A stretch of DNA of 64,000 bases from Achromobacter agilis. GTDB taxonomy: Bacteria > Pseudomonadota > Gammaproteobacteria > Burkholderiales > Burkholderiaceae_B. Of this stretch, positions 9,282-18,601 are shown one piece after another; position 1 is the first letter of the stretch, and each line of letters begins with the position of its first letter. Location of the stretch: positions 124,001 to 188,000 of the forward strand of contig NZ_UFQB01000008.1 in assembly GCF_900496965.1 (NCBI RefSeq), given 5' to 3'. Both the position numbers and the translations under genes were made by a program. The notes beneath the pieces were generated by a model. It did not search any database and was not told the DNA's origin. It saw only the letters and a list, made by a program, of their open reading frames with translations.

Positions 9282-9303
9282 ACCGCCGGGCAGGCGCGGC
9301 CGC

Positions 9304-9888
9304 TCAGCCCGCCTGCTCTTCCTGCGGCCAGTCGCGCAGCACGGGCGCATCCGGCGCGCCCGGGCCGACATCGCGCAGATGGTCCTTTTGCAGCAACGCC
9401 ATGCGATAGGCGTCGCGGTAGGCGCCGTTGGAGAAGAACTCTTCCTTCAGCAGGCCCTCGATGCGGAAGCCGCAGCGTTCGTAGATATGGACGGCTGCGC
9501 TGTTTTCCTTGTCGACCACCAGATACACCTTGTGCAGGTTCAGCACGCGGAAGGCATAGCCGACCGCGATGCGGGTAGCGGCCTTGGCGTAGCCCCGGCC
9601 CTGATAGCTGGGAGCGATGATGATCTGGAATTCCGCGCGGCGGTGGATGTAGTCGATCTCCACCAGTTCGACCAGGCCGGCCGGCTGGCCGGTGTCGTGC
9701 TCGATGATGAAGCGCCGTTCGTTCTGGTCGTGCAGGTGGCGGTCGTACAGGGCGACCAGTTCGTCGTAGGCCTCGTAGGGCTCTTCGAACCAGTAACGCA
9801 TGATCACGTCGTTATTGTTGATCTTGTGCACGAAGTGCAGGTCGCCGCGTTCCAGCGGGCGAATTTTGATATCGGATATGACCGACAT
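9304..9888 (-). CDS. speG: spermidine N1-acetyltransferase SpeG
   Basis: A 194-aa GNAT acetyltransferase very close to E. coli SpeG through blocks such as [50 protein letters not shown] and [17 protein letters not shown]. It moves an acetyl group from acetyl-CoA to spermidine or spermine to relieve polyamine excess, and acts in the cytoplasm as a dodecamer in known cases. The start at 9888 is set by a good ribosome site (GGAGG) just upstream; a longer frame from 9936 lacks one and adds no homologous residues. Convergent with cadA. Confidence 0.92.
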   Translation of the reverse strand: MSVISDIKIRPLERGDLHFVHKINNNDVIMRYWFEEPYEAYDELVALYDRHLHDQNERRFIIEHDTGQPAGLVELVEIDYIHRRAEFQIIIAPSYQGRGYAKAATRIAVGYAFRVLNLHKVYLVVDKENSAAVHIYERCGFRIEGLLKEEFFSNGAYRDAYRMALLQKDHLRDVGPGAPDAPVLRDWPQEEQAG

Positions 9889-9966
9889 GGATACCTCCGG
9901 AAGTCGCTCCATTCTATTCCTTGCCCGTCCCGCCATTTTCGGAGAATTCTGATTTCCGCGCCCTCC

Positions 9967-10881
9967 TCAGCCTTCCGCGAACGCCGGCAGGCGCAGCGCG
10001 ATGCGCCGCATGACCTCATTTGCGGCGGACGACAGCGGCCTGCCCAGGCGCAGCAGCGCCTGGCACTCCGGCGCGCTCAGGATCGGGTGTTCGATAGGAA
10101 TCGCAACCAGTTCACCGCTCGCCAGCTCATGATGCACCCCCAGATTGGGCATCAGCGTCACGCCCGCCCCCGTCATCGCGTACTGCTTGAGCACGCGCAG
10201 CGAATTGGTGGTGAGGCTGGGCGTCAGATGGACCCGTTCGGTGAATTCCAGCAGATCGACGGCCTGGCGCAGCCCGTAGGGCGATGACATCAGCGCGAAC
10301 GGAAACGGCAGGATGTCCGTGATGGTGAGCGGCCCGCGCCGCGCGGCCAGAGCATGCCCGGGACCGGCCAGCAGGCAGACCGGGTGCTTGCGGCTGGCGC
10401 GGCAGCGCAGCCGCGGATCCACGGGCGGGTTGTAGGCCAGGCCGATGTGCGCGGCGTCGGTCGCCACGGCTTCGACCACCTCGTTCACCGATCCCACGTT
10501 GACGCTGATGTTGATCTGCGGGTATTCGATGCAGAACGGCCCGACCACGTGCTCCATCAGGCTGTCGATGAAGCCTTCGCTGATCATCAGGTGGACGCTG
10601 CCGCGCTGCATGCCGCGCCATTCCTGCAGGCGCGCGTTCAGGTGCTCCTGCTGCGCGCGACAGCCCCGGTAGTACTCCAGCAGCATGTCGGCCGCCTCGG
10701 TGGGCGCCAGCCCGCGCGAGCGCCGCTCGAACAACTGCACGCCCAGTTCCTTCTCCAGCAGCTGGATCTGCCGGCTGATGACGGAGGCGGCCGTGTCGAG
10801 CTTGTCCGCCGCCCCCCGTATCGATCCGCAAGCCACGACCTCGTGGAAGTATTTCAGGCGAGCCTGGCTGATTTCTTGCAT
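9967..10881 (-). CDS. LysR family transcriptional regulator
   Basis: A 304-aa LTTR starting MQEISQARLKYFHEVV. The HTH spans about residues 18-45 (GSIRGAADKLDTAASVISRQIQLLEKELG), followed by the effector-binding domain (MISEGFIDSLMEHVV onward). The frame stays open upstream to 11139, but homology begins at MQEIS, so that start was chosen. It is divergent from an MFS importer and an M81 hydrolase gene and probably controls them. A short palindrome, GATAATTTATC at 10952-10962, lies in the gap and could be part of its binding site. Confidence 0.9.
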   Translation of the reverse strand: MQEISQARLKYFHEVVACGSIRGAADKLDTAASVISRQIQLLEKELGVQLFERRSRGLAPTEAADMLLEYYRGCRAQQEHLNARLQEWRGMQRGSVHLMISEGFIDSLMEHVVGPFCIEYPQINISVNVGSVNEVVEAVATDAAHIGLAYNPPVDPRLRCRASRKHPVCLLAGPGHALAARRGPLTITDILPFPFALMSSPYGLRQAVDLLEFTERVHLTPSLTTNSLRVLKQYAMTGAGVTLMPNLGVHHELASGELVAIPIEHPILSAPECQALLRLGRPLSSAANEVMRRIALRLPAFAEG

Positions 10882-11077
10882 ATCCCCGTACTCCTGAGGC
10901 GCGCGGCCGTGCAATGCGTGATGATCCGCCCTGCGTTGCCTGCAGGGCAACGATAATTTATCACCCAGGTCATTGTTTGGAACGCCCCATCTCCCAATAA
11001 TGGCGGCGCCGGGCCCCTCGACGCGCCCGGCGCCATCACCAGCCACCGCGGGCGCAGACCCGTGCAGGAGACATGCA

Positions 11078-12379
11078 ATGCCACATCCGACCACGCCGGG
11101 CACCGACCCGCGCCTGGCTCCCCTATACCGCAAGATCACCTGGCGCCTGCTGCCCTTCTTGCTGCTCTGCTACGTTTTTGCCTACCTGGACCGCATCAAC
11201 ATCGGCTTCGCCAAGCTGCAGATGCAGCAGGACATCGGCATCTCCGACGCCGTCTACGGCCTGGGCGCGGGCATTTTCTTCCTGGGCTACGTCCTGTTCG
11301 AAGTGCCCAGCAATCTCTTGCTGACGCGCATCGGCGCGCGCCGCACGATCAGCCGCATCATGGTGCTGTGGGGCCTGACCTCCGCCTCGATGCTGTTCGT
11401 GCAGGGCGAATGGAGCTTCTACGCGCTGCGTTTCATGCTGGGCGTGTTCGAGGCAGGCTTTGCGCCCGGCATGATCTTCTACCTGACCTACTGGTACTCG
11501 CAGTCCCGCATGGCCGGCGTCATGGCGGTCGTGATGCTGGCCGGTCCCATCGGCGGCATCGTGGGCGGCCCGCTGTCCGCCTGGATCATGACCGCCTTCT
11601 CGGGCGCGCACGGCCTGGACGGCTGGCAATGGATGTTCCTGCTGGAAGGCCTGCCCTGTGTGCTGCTGGGCGTGCTGGCTTTCCGCTACCTCGACGACAA
11701 GCCGGCCGAGGCCCGCTGGCTCAGCGCCGGAGAAAAGGCGCTGCTGGCGGCCGACCTGGAAACGCGCGGCGCGCAGCAGAAGCACGCATTCGCGCAGGTG
11801 CTGCGCGACCCTGCCATCTACGGCATGGCGCTGACGTACTTCTGCCTGATCTGCGGCATCTACGCCGTCAGCTTCTGGCTGCCCACCCTGCTCAAGCTGG
11901 CGGGCGTGCAGGACACGATGGAAATCGGCCTGTATTCGGCGATTCCGTATGTGGCGGCGGCGCTTTTCATGCTGTGGTTCGCGCGCAGTTCGGACCGCAT
12001 GCAGGAGCGGCGCTGGCATACGCTGGTGCCCGCCCTGATGGCCGGCCTGTCCCTCTGCGTGGCTACCGCCGCCCCGACGCAATTCGCGCTTTCCCTGGCC
12101 GCGATCACGCTGGCCACGGGGTTCATGTGGGCCGCATACACGGTATTCTGGGCAATCCCTTCACAATACCTGAAAGGAGAGGCGGCGGCCGGCGGCATCG
12201 CCCTCATCAACAGCATCGGCTTGCTGGGCGGATTCCTCAGCCCATCGATCATCGGCTGGTCCAAGGCAGCCACGGGCTCGCTGGCTGGCGGCCTGTACGT
12301 GATCTCCGCCTTGCTGGTGGCCGGGGCCCTGCTCCTGCTCGTGAACCGCCCGCCCCGGCCCGCGCCCGCCCGCGCCTGA
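11078..12379 (+). CDS. MFS transporter, anion:cation symporter (ACS) type
   Basis: A 433-aa inner-membrane carrier with about 12 TM segments. LLCYVFAYLDRINIGFAKLQM is the hallmark first-helix motif of the ACS family (tartrate, phthalate, glucarate and hydroxybenzoate importers). ATG at 11078 is preceded by AGGAG. It is followed 24 bp later by an M81-family hydrolase gene, so the pair likely imports an organic anion and acts on it. The upstream LysR gene is divergent and the likely regulator. The frame remains open back to 10973, but that part would lie in the promoter gap. Confidence 0.9.
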   Translation: MPHPTTPGTDPRLAPLYRKITWRLLPFLLLCYVFAYLDRINIGFAKLQMQQDIGISDAVYGLGAGIFFLGYVLFEVPSNLLLTRIGARRTISRIMVLWGLTSASMLFVQGEWSFYALRFMLGVFEAGFAPGMIFYLTYWYSQSRMAGVMAVVMLAGPIGGIVGGPLSAWIMTAFSGAHGLDGWQWMFLLEGLPCVLLGVLAFRYLDDKPAEARWLSAGEKALLAADLETRGAQQKHAFAQVLRDPAIYGMALTYFCLICGIYAVSFWLPTLLKLAGVQDTMEIGLYSAIPYVAAALFMLWFARSSDRMQERRWHTLVPALMAGLSLCVATAAPTQFALSLAAITLATGFMWAAYTVFWAIPSQYLKGEAAAGGIALINSIGLLGGFLSPSIIGWSKAATGSLAGGLYVISALLVAGALLLLVNRPPRPAPARA

Positions 12380-12403
12380 CGTCCAACCCACAGGAAACCC
12401 ATC

Positions 12404-13897
12404 ATGCACATTCTGGTTGCTGGCTTCCAGCACGAAACCAACACTTTCGCGCCGTCCCTGGCCGGGTACGAGAACTTCGTCCGCGGCGAAGGCTTCCCGG
12501 CCATGGTGCGCGGCGAAGACATGCTGGCGCTGCGCGAGGTCAACATTCCCGCCGGCGGCTTCATCAACGCCGCGCTGGCTCAGGGCCACACGGTGCGCAC
12601 CGTGATCTGGGCGGGCGCCAGCCCGTCGGCCCACGTCACCCGCGACGCCTACGAACGGATCGCCGGAGAGATCCTGGATGCCGCCCGCGCCGGCCCCTAT
12701 GACGCCGTCTACCTGGATCTGCACGGCGCGATGGTCGCCCAGCACCTGGACGACGGCGAAGGCGAGCTGCTGGCGCGCATGCGCGAGATCGTCGGGCCGG
12801 ACGTGCCGGTGATCGCCAGCCTGGACCTGCACGCCAACGTCACCGCGCAAATGCTGCAGGCCGCCGACGGCTTGGCCGCGTTCCGCACCTATCCGCACGT
12901 GGACATGGCGGATACCGGAAAACACGCGGCGCGGCTGCTGCAGGCCCGCATCGCCGCCGGCGACGGCTGGCGCCGCAGCGAGCGCCGCCTGCCCTTCCTG
13001 ATCCCGATCAACGGCATGTGCACGATGCTGGAGCCGTCGCGAGGCGTCTACGACCTGCTGGCGCAACTGGAGCAGACGCCGGGCGTGGCATCGATTTCGT
13101 TCGCACCGGGCTTTCCCGCGGCGGACTTCCCGGAATGCGGGCCGGTAGTGTGGGCCTACGGCACCGACGCCGGGGCGGTCGAACGCGTAACGGAAACGCT
13201 CTATCAGCGCGTGCTGGAATTGGAACCGCAATGGTCGCCCGATTTCCTCGAGCCTGCCGAGGCCGTGCGCCGCGCGCAGGCGCTGGCGGCGGGCGCGGCG
13301 CGTCCGGTGGTGATCGCCGACACGCAGGACAATCCGGGCGCGGGCGGCGACGCCAACACCACCGGCATGCTACGCGCGCTGGTCGAGGCCGACGCGCAGA
13401 ACGCCGCGCTGGGACTCTTTTATGACCCCGAAGCCGTGCGCCAGGCCACCGAAGCGGGGCTCGGCAAGCAGGTCCGGCTGAAGCTGGGCGGCCAGTCCGG
13501 CGTGGCCGGCGACGCCGCGTTCGAAGGCGAGTTCACGGTGGAAACGCTATCGCCCGGCAAGCTGCGCTTCGACGGGCCGATGATGAACGGCATGGACGTG
13601 GACCTGGGCGCCGTGGCGGGCCTGCGGATCGGCGGCGTGCGGGTCGTGGTCAGCGCCACCAAATCGCAGATGCTGGACCGCAACCTGTTCCGCGTCGGCG
13701 GCGTGCAGCCCGAGGAAATGGGCATCCTGGTCGTAAAGAGTTCCGTGCACTTCCGCGCGGACTTCCAGCCCATCGCGCACGAAGTGCTGGTGGCGAAGGC
13801 ACCTGGCCCCATGCAGGCCGATCCGGCCGACCTGCCCTGGACCCGCCTGCAGCCGGGCATGCGGATCAAGCCGCTGGGCCGGGCGTTCTCGTACTGA
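12404..13897 (+). CDS. M81 family metallopeptidase (MlrC-like)
   Basis: A 497-aa cytoplasmic protein of the MlrC (microcystinase C) family. The N-terminal FQHETNTFAP, the metal-binding blocks YLDLHGAMV and SLDLHANVT, and the later GGDANTTGM region are all family signatures. MlrC in Sphingomonas cleaves linear microcystin products, but most homologues sit beside importers in soil bacteria and their substrates are unknown. Here it follows an ACS-type transporter and was probably acquired or kept for a small amide-like compound. Full length, no signal peptide. Confidence 0.88.
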   Translation: MHILVAGFQHETNTFAPSLAGYENFVRGEGFPAMVRGEDMLALREVNIPAGGFINAALAQGHTVRTVIWAGASPSAHVTRDAYERIAGEILDAARAGPYDAVYLDLHGAMVAQHLDDGEGELLARMREIVGPDVPVIASLDLHANVTAQMLQAADGLAAFRTYPHVDMADTGKHAARLLQARIAAGDGWRRSERRLPFLIPINGMCTMLEPSRGVYDLLAQLEQTPGVASISFAPGFPAADFPECGPVVWAYGTDAGAVERVTETLYQRVLELEPQWSPDFLEPAEAVRRAQALAAGAARPVVIADTQDNPGAGGDANTTGMLRALVEADAQNAALGLFYDPEAVRQATEAGLGKQVRLKLGGQSGVAGDAAFEGEFTVETLSPGKLRFDGPMMNGMDVDLGAVAGLRIGGVRVVVSATKSQMLDRNLFRVGGVQPEEMGILVVKSSVHFRADFQPIAHEVLVAKAPGPMQADPADLPWTRLQPGMRIKPLGRAFSY

Positions 13898-13900
13898 AGG

Positions 13901-13918
13901 CCGGCGCCCCGCCGGTTT
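13901..13918 (+). terminator. weak stem-loop after the M81 gene
   Basis: CCGGC and GCCGG (13901-13905, 13911-13915) can pair, followed by only TTT. This is a short stem and T run, so it is at best a weak terminator for the MFS-M81 pair. Confidence 0.3.
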
Positions 13919-13951
13919 GGCTTTCGCGCATCGAAATGGCAGACTGGCGGC

Positions 13952-14473
13952 ATGAAGAAAATCTTCACGCTCGCCTATCCCTGCCTCTCCGCGCCGGACG
14001 CCGGGTTCATCGAGGACTTCCGGCGTCAGCACGACGGCCAGCACCCGCTGACGAAAGCGCATTTCACGATAGCGTTTGGCTGCGCCGGGATCGACGAACA
14101 GGCGTACCTCAAGCACGTCGAAGAGGTCGCCCGTTCGCTGGGGCCTATTTCCTTCGCGTGCAGGTACGCCATGCTGGGCGCCGACGCGGCGCAGGCCTAC
14201 GCCTACCTGGTTCCCGACGAAGGCTACAGCGGGCTGTCGCGCCTGCATGACGCCGCCTACCGCCAGTTGCTGGCTCCCACCTTGCGTCTGGACATTCCCT
14301 ACGTGCCGCACATCACCATCGGCTCATCCAGCAACCGCGCACTGATGAAATCCCTGTGCGACGAACTGAACCGGGGCAATATCGACATTCGTGGTTCGGT
14401 GGACCGCCTGACGGTGGCAGCCCTGGAAAACGGCGTGCTGACCGACCTGACCTCGTCGGCGCTCGTCGGCTGA
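13952..14473 (+). CDS. 2'-5' RNA ligase / cyclic phosphodiesterase family protein
   Basis: A 173-aa protein of the 2H phosphoesterase superfamily. The two catalytic HxT motifs are visible, HFT at 37-39 (KAHFTIAFG) and HIT at 120-122 (VPHITIGSS). Relatives cut or form 2'-5' RNA bonds or open cyclic phosphodiesters; the cellular role of bacterial forms is poorly known. It stands alone between the M81 gene and convergent riboflavin synthase. A 16-bp GC palindrome at 14474-14489 follows the stop directly. Confidence 0.8.
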   Translation: MKKIFTLAYPCLSAPDAGFIEDFRRQHDGQHPLTKAHFTIAFGCAGIDEQAYLKHVEEVARSLGPISFACRYAMLGADAAQAYAYLVPDEGYSGLSRLHDAAYRQLLAPTLRLDIPYVPHITIGSSSNRALMKSLCDELNRGNIDIRGSVDRLTVAALENGVLTDLTSSALVG

Positions 14474-14489
14474 GGCGGCGCGCGCCGCC
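14474..14489. other. 16-bp GC-rich palindrome in a convergent gene gap
   Basis: GGCGGCGCGCGCCGCC is a perfect palindrome lying immediately after the 2'-5' ligase stop and before the ribE stop on the other strand. It could fold in both transcripts as a Rho-independent-like barrier, although no T run follows. Confidence 0.35.
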
Positions 14490-14511
14490 CCGTGCCCGCG
14501 GGGCCCGCCGG

Positions 14512-15216
14512 CTACTTCAGCTTGCCTTGCGGGCTGACGAAATCCTCCAGCGTCAGCCCTTTTTCCTTCAGGATGGCCTCGAGCAGCGGTTGCAGCTTGC
14601 CCAGGCTTTCCTGGACGGTTTCACGCACCGTGTCGACCACCACCTGCGTGCTGCGCTCGATCTCGATGTTGACGGCATCGCCCGCCTGCTTGTCTTCGAA
14701 GACCGTCATGCGGCGGGTTTCGGGAATCAGCCAGACCTCGAACCAGCCTTCCGCGCGGTTGACTTCCGACACGGTCAGGCTGGCGCCGTTGATGGCGATG
14801 TAGCCTTTGGCGAAGACATATTTACGGAAATCCTGGGGGATGCTGAAGCGCATCAAGCGATTGGTGTCCGAAGACTTCACCATCAGGACTTCGGCGGTGA
14901 AGTCCACGTGGCCGGACAGCGGATGGCCGCCGATCTCGGCGCCATCCTTCGCGGCGCGCTCGACGTTGGCGCGGTCGCCTTCCTGGTAGCCGCCCAGCGT
15001 GGTGATCGCCAGGCTCTGCAGCATGACGTCGAAGGTGGCCTGGTTCTCGCCTAGCAGTTCGGTGACGGTGAGGCAGACGCCGTCGGTCGACACGCTGGCG
15101 CCCACCGCCAGATCCGCGCAGAATCCCGGCGGAAAATCCAGCGTGAACGTGCGCAGGCCCTCGCGATCGGAGATCTTCGCGATCTTCGCGGTGCCTTGGA
15201 CAATACCTGTGAACAT
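14512..15216 (-). CDS. ribE: riboflavin synthase, alpha chain
   Basis: A 234-aa protein with the two-fold lumazine-binding repeat of riboflavin synthase (EC 2.5.1.9). It begins MFTGIVQGTAKI, the invariant N-terminus of the family. The first barrel carries SVSTDGVCLTV and the second INGASLTVSEV, with GHPLSGHVD between them. It joins two 6,7-dimethyl-8-ribityllumazine molecules to give riboflavin and a pyrimidine. It is slightly longer than the usual ~210 aa because of a C-terminal tail. No other rib gene or FMN riboswitch is visible next to it, so it is a stand-alone copy. Confidence 0.93.
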   Translation of the reverse strand: MFTGIVQGTAKIAKISDREGLRTFTLDFPPGFCADLAVGASVSTDGVCLTVTELLGENQATFDVMLQSLAITTLGGYQEGDRANVERAAKDGAEIGGHPLSGHVDFTAEVLMVKSSDTNRLMRFSIPQDFRKYVFAKGYIAINGASLTVSEVNRAEGWFEVWLIPETRRMTVFEDKQAGDAVNIEIERSTQVVVDTVRETVQESLGKLQPLLEAILKEKGLTLEDFVSPQGKLK

Positions 15217-15318
15217 ACGAATCCTGGAAGCGGGCGCGGCGGCCCCTGCAAGCAAAACATCAACGTTAACCGATATTTTGCCAGGGTCCGCCGCGGCGTC
15301 CTTCCCGAGCCGGAGGGC

Positions 15319-16752
15319 TCAGTGCTTGATGGCGATGGTCTTCAGCGTGGTGAAGCCATAGAGCGCCTCGAAGCCCTTCTCGCGGCCGTAGCCCGACTGG
15401 CGCGAACCGCCGAACGGCAGTTCCACGCCGCCGCCCGCGCCGTAGTTGTTGATGAAGACCTGGCCGGCGCGCAGCTTGCGGGCCAGGCGCAGCTGGCGGC
15501 CGCCGTCGCGGGTCCAAACGCCGGCCACCAAGCCATACAGCGTGCCGTTGGCGATTTCCAGCGCTTCTTCCTCGGTATCGAACACCATGGCGGCCAGCAC
15601 CGGGCCGAAGACTTCTTCCTGCGCCAGGCGGCTGTCGGACGGCACGTCGCGGAACAGCACCGGCGGCTGGTAGAAGCCGGCCTCGGGCGTACCTTCCTTG
15701 AGCTTGCCGCGGGCGGCGACCTTCATGCCGGCGCTTTCCGCTTCGGCCAGGAAGCCGCGCACGCGGTCCTGCTGGCGGGCGTTGATCAGCGGACCGACGT
15801 CGAGATCCGCCGCCGCCGGCCCGGTGACCGTGGCGGAGAACGCGTCCGACAGGCGCTTGAGCACGGTTTCATACACGCCGCGCTGGATCAGCACGCGGCT
15901 GCCGGCCGAGCAGGTCTGGCCCGCGTTCTGGATGATGGCGGCCAGCAACACCGGCAAGGCGGCGTCCAGGTCGGCGTCGTCGAACACGATCTGGGGCGAC
16001 TTGCCGCCCAGTTCCAGGGTGACCGGCACATGGTTTTCGGCGGCGGCGTGCGCCACCATCTTGCCCGTCTGCGGCGAACCCGTGAACGAAATGTGGTCGA
16101 TGCCGGGATGCGCCGAAAGCGCCGCGCCCGCTTCGTGGCCGTAGCCGGTGCAGATGTTCAGGGCGCCGGCGGGCAGGCCCGCTTCGGCGGCAATCTCCGC
16201 CAGCTTCAGGAGCGACAGGCAGGCGTCTTCGGCGGGCTTGACCACGCAGGCGTTGCCGGCGGCCAGCGCCGCGCCCACGCTGCGGCCGAAGATCTGCAAG
16301 GGGTAGTTCCAGGGCACGATATGACCGGTGACGCCATGCGGCTCGCGCACCGTCAGGACCGTAAAGCCCGGGTTGTAGGGAATGGTCTCGCCGTGCAGCT
16401 TGTCGACCGCGCCGGCGTAGAACTCGAAGTAGCGGGCTACGGCGGCGGCGTCGGCGCGCGCCTGCTTGATGGGCTTGCCAGTGTCGGCCGACTCCAGCTG
16501 CGCCAGCTCTTCCTGGCGGTCCAGCAGCGCGAAGGCGATCCGCATGAGCAGGCGGCTGCGCGCGGCGGGCGCCATCTGGCCCCACTCGCCTTCGTAGGCC
16601 TCGCGGGCCGCCGTCACGGCATGGTCGATGTCGGCCTGGCCCGAACGCGCGATCGCCTCGAACGGCTTGCCATCGGACGGGTTCAGGACAGGAATGGTTT
16701 CACCGGTGGCCGCGGCCACCCATTGGTTGGCGATAAAGTTCTTCTGAGTCAC
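15319..16752 (-). CDS. NAD(P)-dependent aldehyde dehydrogenase
   Basis: A 477-aa ALDH-superfamily enzyme, full length. The catalytic Glu is E247 in TLELGGKSP and the nucleophile is C281 in GQTCSAGS, with the normal 34-residue spacing. PWNYPLQIF and FTGSPQTGK mark the cofactor site. The overall sequence resembles betaine/aminobutyraldehyde-type enzymes, but the substrate cannot be told. It is divergent from a GntR-SDR pair, and the gap holds repeats of the form TTGTCA/TGACAA that probably bind the GntR protein. Confidence 0.9.
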   Translation of the reverse strand: MTQKNFIANQWVAAATGETIPVLNPSDGKPFEAIARSGQADIDHAVTAAREAYEGEWGQMAPAARSRLLMRIAFALLDRQEELAQLESADTGKPIKQARADAAAVARYFEFYAGAVDKLHGETIPYNPGFTVLTVREPHGVTGHIVPWNYPLQIFGRSVGAALAAGNACVVKPAEDACLSLLKLAEIAAEAGLPAGALNICTGYGHEAGAALSAHPGIDHISFTGSPQTGKMVAHAAAENHVPVTLELGGKSPQIVFDDADLDAALPVLLAAIIQNAGQTCSAGSRVLIQRGVYETVLKRLSDAFSATVTGPAAADLDVGPLINARQQDRVRGFLAEAESAGMKVAARGKLKEGTPEAGFYQPPVLFRDVPSDSRLAQEEVFGPVLAAMVFDTEEEALEIANGTLYGLVAGVWTRDGGRQLRLARKLRAGQVFINNYGAGGGVELPFGGSRQSGYGREKGFEALYGFTTLKTIAIKH

Positions 16753-16848
16753 GATGTGCGGAGTAAAGTAGCGGCCGGACGGCCGGTTGCGGGAAGGACG
16801 TAAACGGTGTTGCGCGATCGGACCAAGTTACGGGAGCCGCCAACAACT

Positions 16849-16865
16849 TGTCAATTGAATTGACA
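16849..16865. promoter_or_regulatory. 17-bp palindrome, probable GntR/FadR-type operator 1
   Basis: TGTCAATT-G-AATTGACA is a perfect inverted repeat about 85 bp upstream of the aldehyde dehydrogenase start. It shares its TGTCA half-sites with the second repeat at 16947-16965. Confidence 0.55.
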
Positions 16866-16946
16866 GCTTTTGTCCCAAGAGTCAGGATATTTTCCTGTCG
16901 TATCGGGTTATCCCTAATAATTCAGCGATTTAACGGCCCCCCGGAC

Positions 16947-16965
16947 TTGTCATGGCAACTGACAA
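16947..16965. promoter_or_regulatory. inverted repeat, probable GntR/FadR-type operator 2
   Basis: TTGTCA and TGACAA are separated by 7 bp, 32 bp before the GntR start codon. The half-sites match those of the 16849-16865 palindrome, suggesting autoregulation plus control of the divergent dehydrogenase. Confidence 0.5.
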
Positions 16966-16996
16966 ACCGGGTCTTATATGAATCAGGAGCGCGCCG

Positions 16997-17800
16997 ATGA
17001 GCAATGTGCGTGACCCGCAGCTGGCATCGCTGCTGGAAGCCGCGAACCGGCCCCGTCCGGAACTGGACGTGCTGGCGGAAGTGGCGTCGGGCCTCGGCTA
17101 CGTGCGCGCCGAGCGCTTTGCCGAACGCGTGTACGAAAGCCTGTTCTACGCGATCGCCACGGGCAAGATCGCGCCCGGCAGCAAGCTGCCCACCGAACTG
17201 GAACTAGCGGCGCTGTTCGAGGTGTCGCGCCCGGTGGTTCGGCAGGCGCTGGACCGGCTGCGTGAAGACCAGTTGGTGGATTCCATCCGCGGCTCGGGCT
17301 CCTATGTGCGCGCCAAGCCCGACCTGATGGGCGGCATGCCCGCGGTGGATCCGGCGCGCCGGGTCGGCCACATCCTGGAAGGCCTGGAGCTGCGCATGGT
17401 GATCGAGCCCGAATGCGCCTACCTGGCCGCCTTGCGCCGCACCGACGACGACCTGCGCGAAATGGACCGCATGCTGACCGGCTACGAAGAAGCCGACGCC
17501 TCCGGCGCCATCGCCCACCATCACGATTACGGCTTCCACCGCGCCGTTGCGGCGGCCACCGGCAACCAGCGTTTCGTGCAGGTGCTGAAATCGCTGGAGT
17601 ACGACGTCAGCCACGCGGTGAACGTCATGCGCCACCTGGTCCACAGCGAGCCCTGGAAACGCACCCGCGCCGCCATCGACGAACACCGCCATATCTACCG
17701 GCTGATCCAGGAACAGGATGCCGAAGGCGCGCGCAACGTCATGCGCGCCCATATTGAAAAAGCCCGCAGCCGCATGTTGAACAGCGGCCCGGAACATTAA
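16997..17800 (+). CDS. GntR family regulator, FadR/FCD subfamily
   Basis: A 267-aa regulator. The winged HTH is visible at about residues 55-100 (AIATGKIAPGSKLPTELELAALFEVSRPVVRQAL), and an all-helical FCD effector domain follows with conserved His (HHHDYGFHRAV and the later DEHRHIY), which usually bind a metal and a carboxylate ligand. It precedes an SDR gene by 18 bp and is divergent from an aldehyde dehydrogenase. It likely senses an organic acid made by this small pathway. Confidence 0.9.
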   Translation: MSNVRDPQLASLLEAANRPRPELDVLAEVASGLGYVRAERFAERVYESLFYAIATGKIAPGSKLPTELELAALFEVSRPVVRQALDRLREDQLVDSIRGSGSYVRAKPDLMGGMPAVDPARRVGHILEGLELRMVIEPECAYLAALRRTDDDLREMDRMLTGYEEADASGAIAHHHDYGFHRAVAAATGNQRFVQVLKSLEYDVSHAVNVMRHLVHSEPWKRTRAAIDEHRHIYRLIQEQDAEGARNVMRAHIEKARSRMLNSGPEH

Positions 17801-17818
17801 GCAGGAAACCCACTACCC

Positions 17819-18601
17819 ATGTCATCGCAACGCCCGTCACCGAACCTGGACCAGCAACTCGTCATCGTCACCGGCGCCAGCCGCGGCCTGGGCGCCGCTA
17901 TCGCGCAAGCCTTCCTGCGTGAAGGCGCCAAGGTCGTCATCAACTACCTAAACAGCGCCGACCGCGCGCAGGCCCTGGCCGCCACCGCGCCCGGCCGCGC
18001 GCTGGCGCTGCAAGCCGACGTGCGCGACGCGGCCGCCGTCGCCGCCATGGTCGCGCAGGCCAGCGAGCATTTCGGCCAACCCGTCGGCACGGTCGTCAAC
18101 AACGCCCTGCCCGCTTTCCAGTTCAATGGCGATGCGCGCCCCCATGCCGACACGCTGGACTGGGCCCAGATGAACGCGCAGATCGAAGGCAGCGTGCGCG
18201 CCGCGCTGAACACGACGCAGGCCGTCCTGCCGGGCATGCGCGCCGCCGGCGGCGGGCGCATCGTCAACGTAGGCACCAACCTGGTCCAGAACCCGGTCGT
18301 GCCCTACCATGACTACACCGCCGCCAAGGCGGCGCTGCTGGCCTTCACCCGCACCCTGTCGCATGAACTGGGCGCGGACGGCATAACGGTCAATATGGTT
18401 TCGGGCGGCCTGCTGCGCACCACCGACGCCTCCGCGGCCACGCCCGACGCGGTGTTCGACATGATCGCGGCGGGCACCCCGTTGCGCGAGGTCACCACGC
18501 CCGCGCAGTTCGCGGATGCCGTGCTGTTCTTCGCCAGCCCCTGGTCGCGGGCCGTGACGGGCCAGAACCTGATCGTGGACGGCGGACTGGTAAAGGGCTA
18601 A
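17819..18601 (+). CDS. SDR-family oxidoreductase with altered catalytic motifs
   Basis: A 260-aa short-chain dehydrogenase. TGASRGLG binds the cofactor and YTAAK gives the catalytic Tyr and Lys. Two departures from the family are visible: the usual NNAG is NNALP, and the residue 13 before the Tyr, normally Ser, is Thr (VGTNLVQN). Thr can replace Ser in some members, so activity is possible but the substrate may differ. Cotranscribed with the GntR gene; probably works with the divergent aldehyde dehydrogenase on an alcohol/aldehyde pair. Confidence 0.85.
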   Translation: MSSQRPSPNLDQQLVIVTGASRGLGAAIAQAFLREGAKVVINYLNSADRAQALAATAPGRALALQADVRDAAAVAAMVAQASEHFGQPVGTVVNNALPAFQFNGDARPHADTLDWAQMNAQIEGSVRAALNTTQAVLPGMRAAGGGRIVNVGTNLVQNPVVPYHDYTAAKAALLAFTRTLSHELGADGITVNMVSGGLLRTTDASAATPDAVFDMIAAGTPLREVTTPAQFADAVLFFASPWSRAVTGQNLIVDGGLVKG

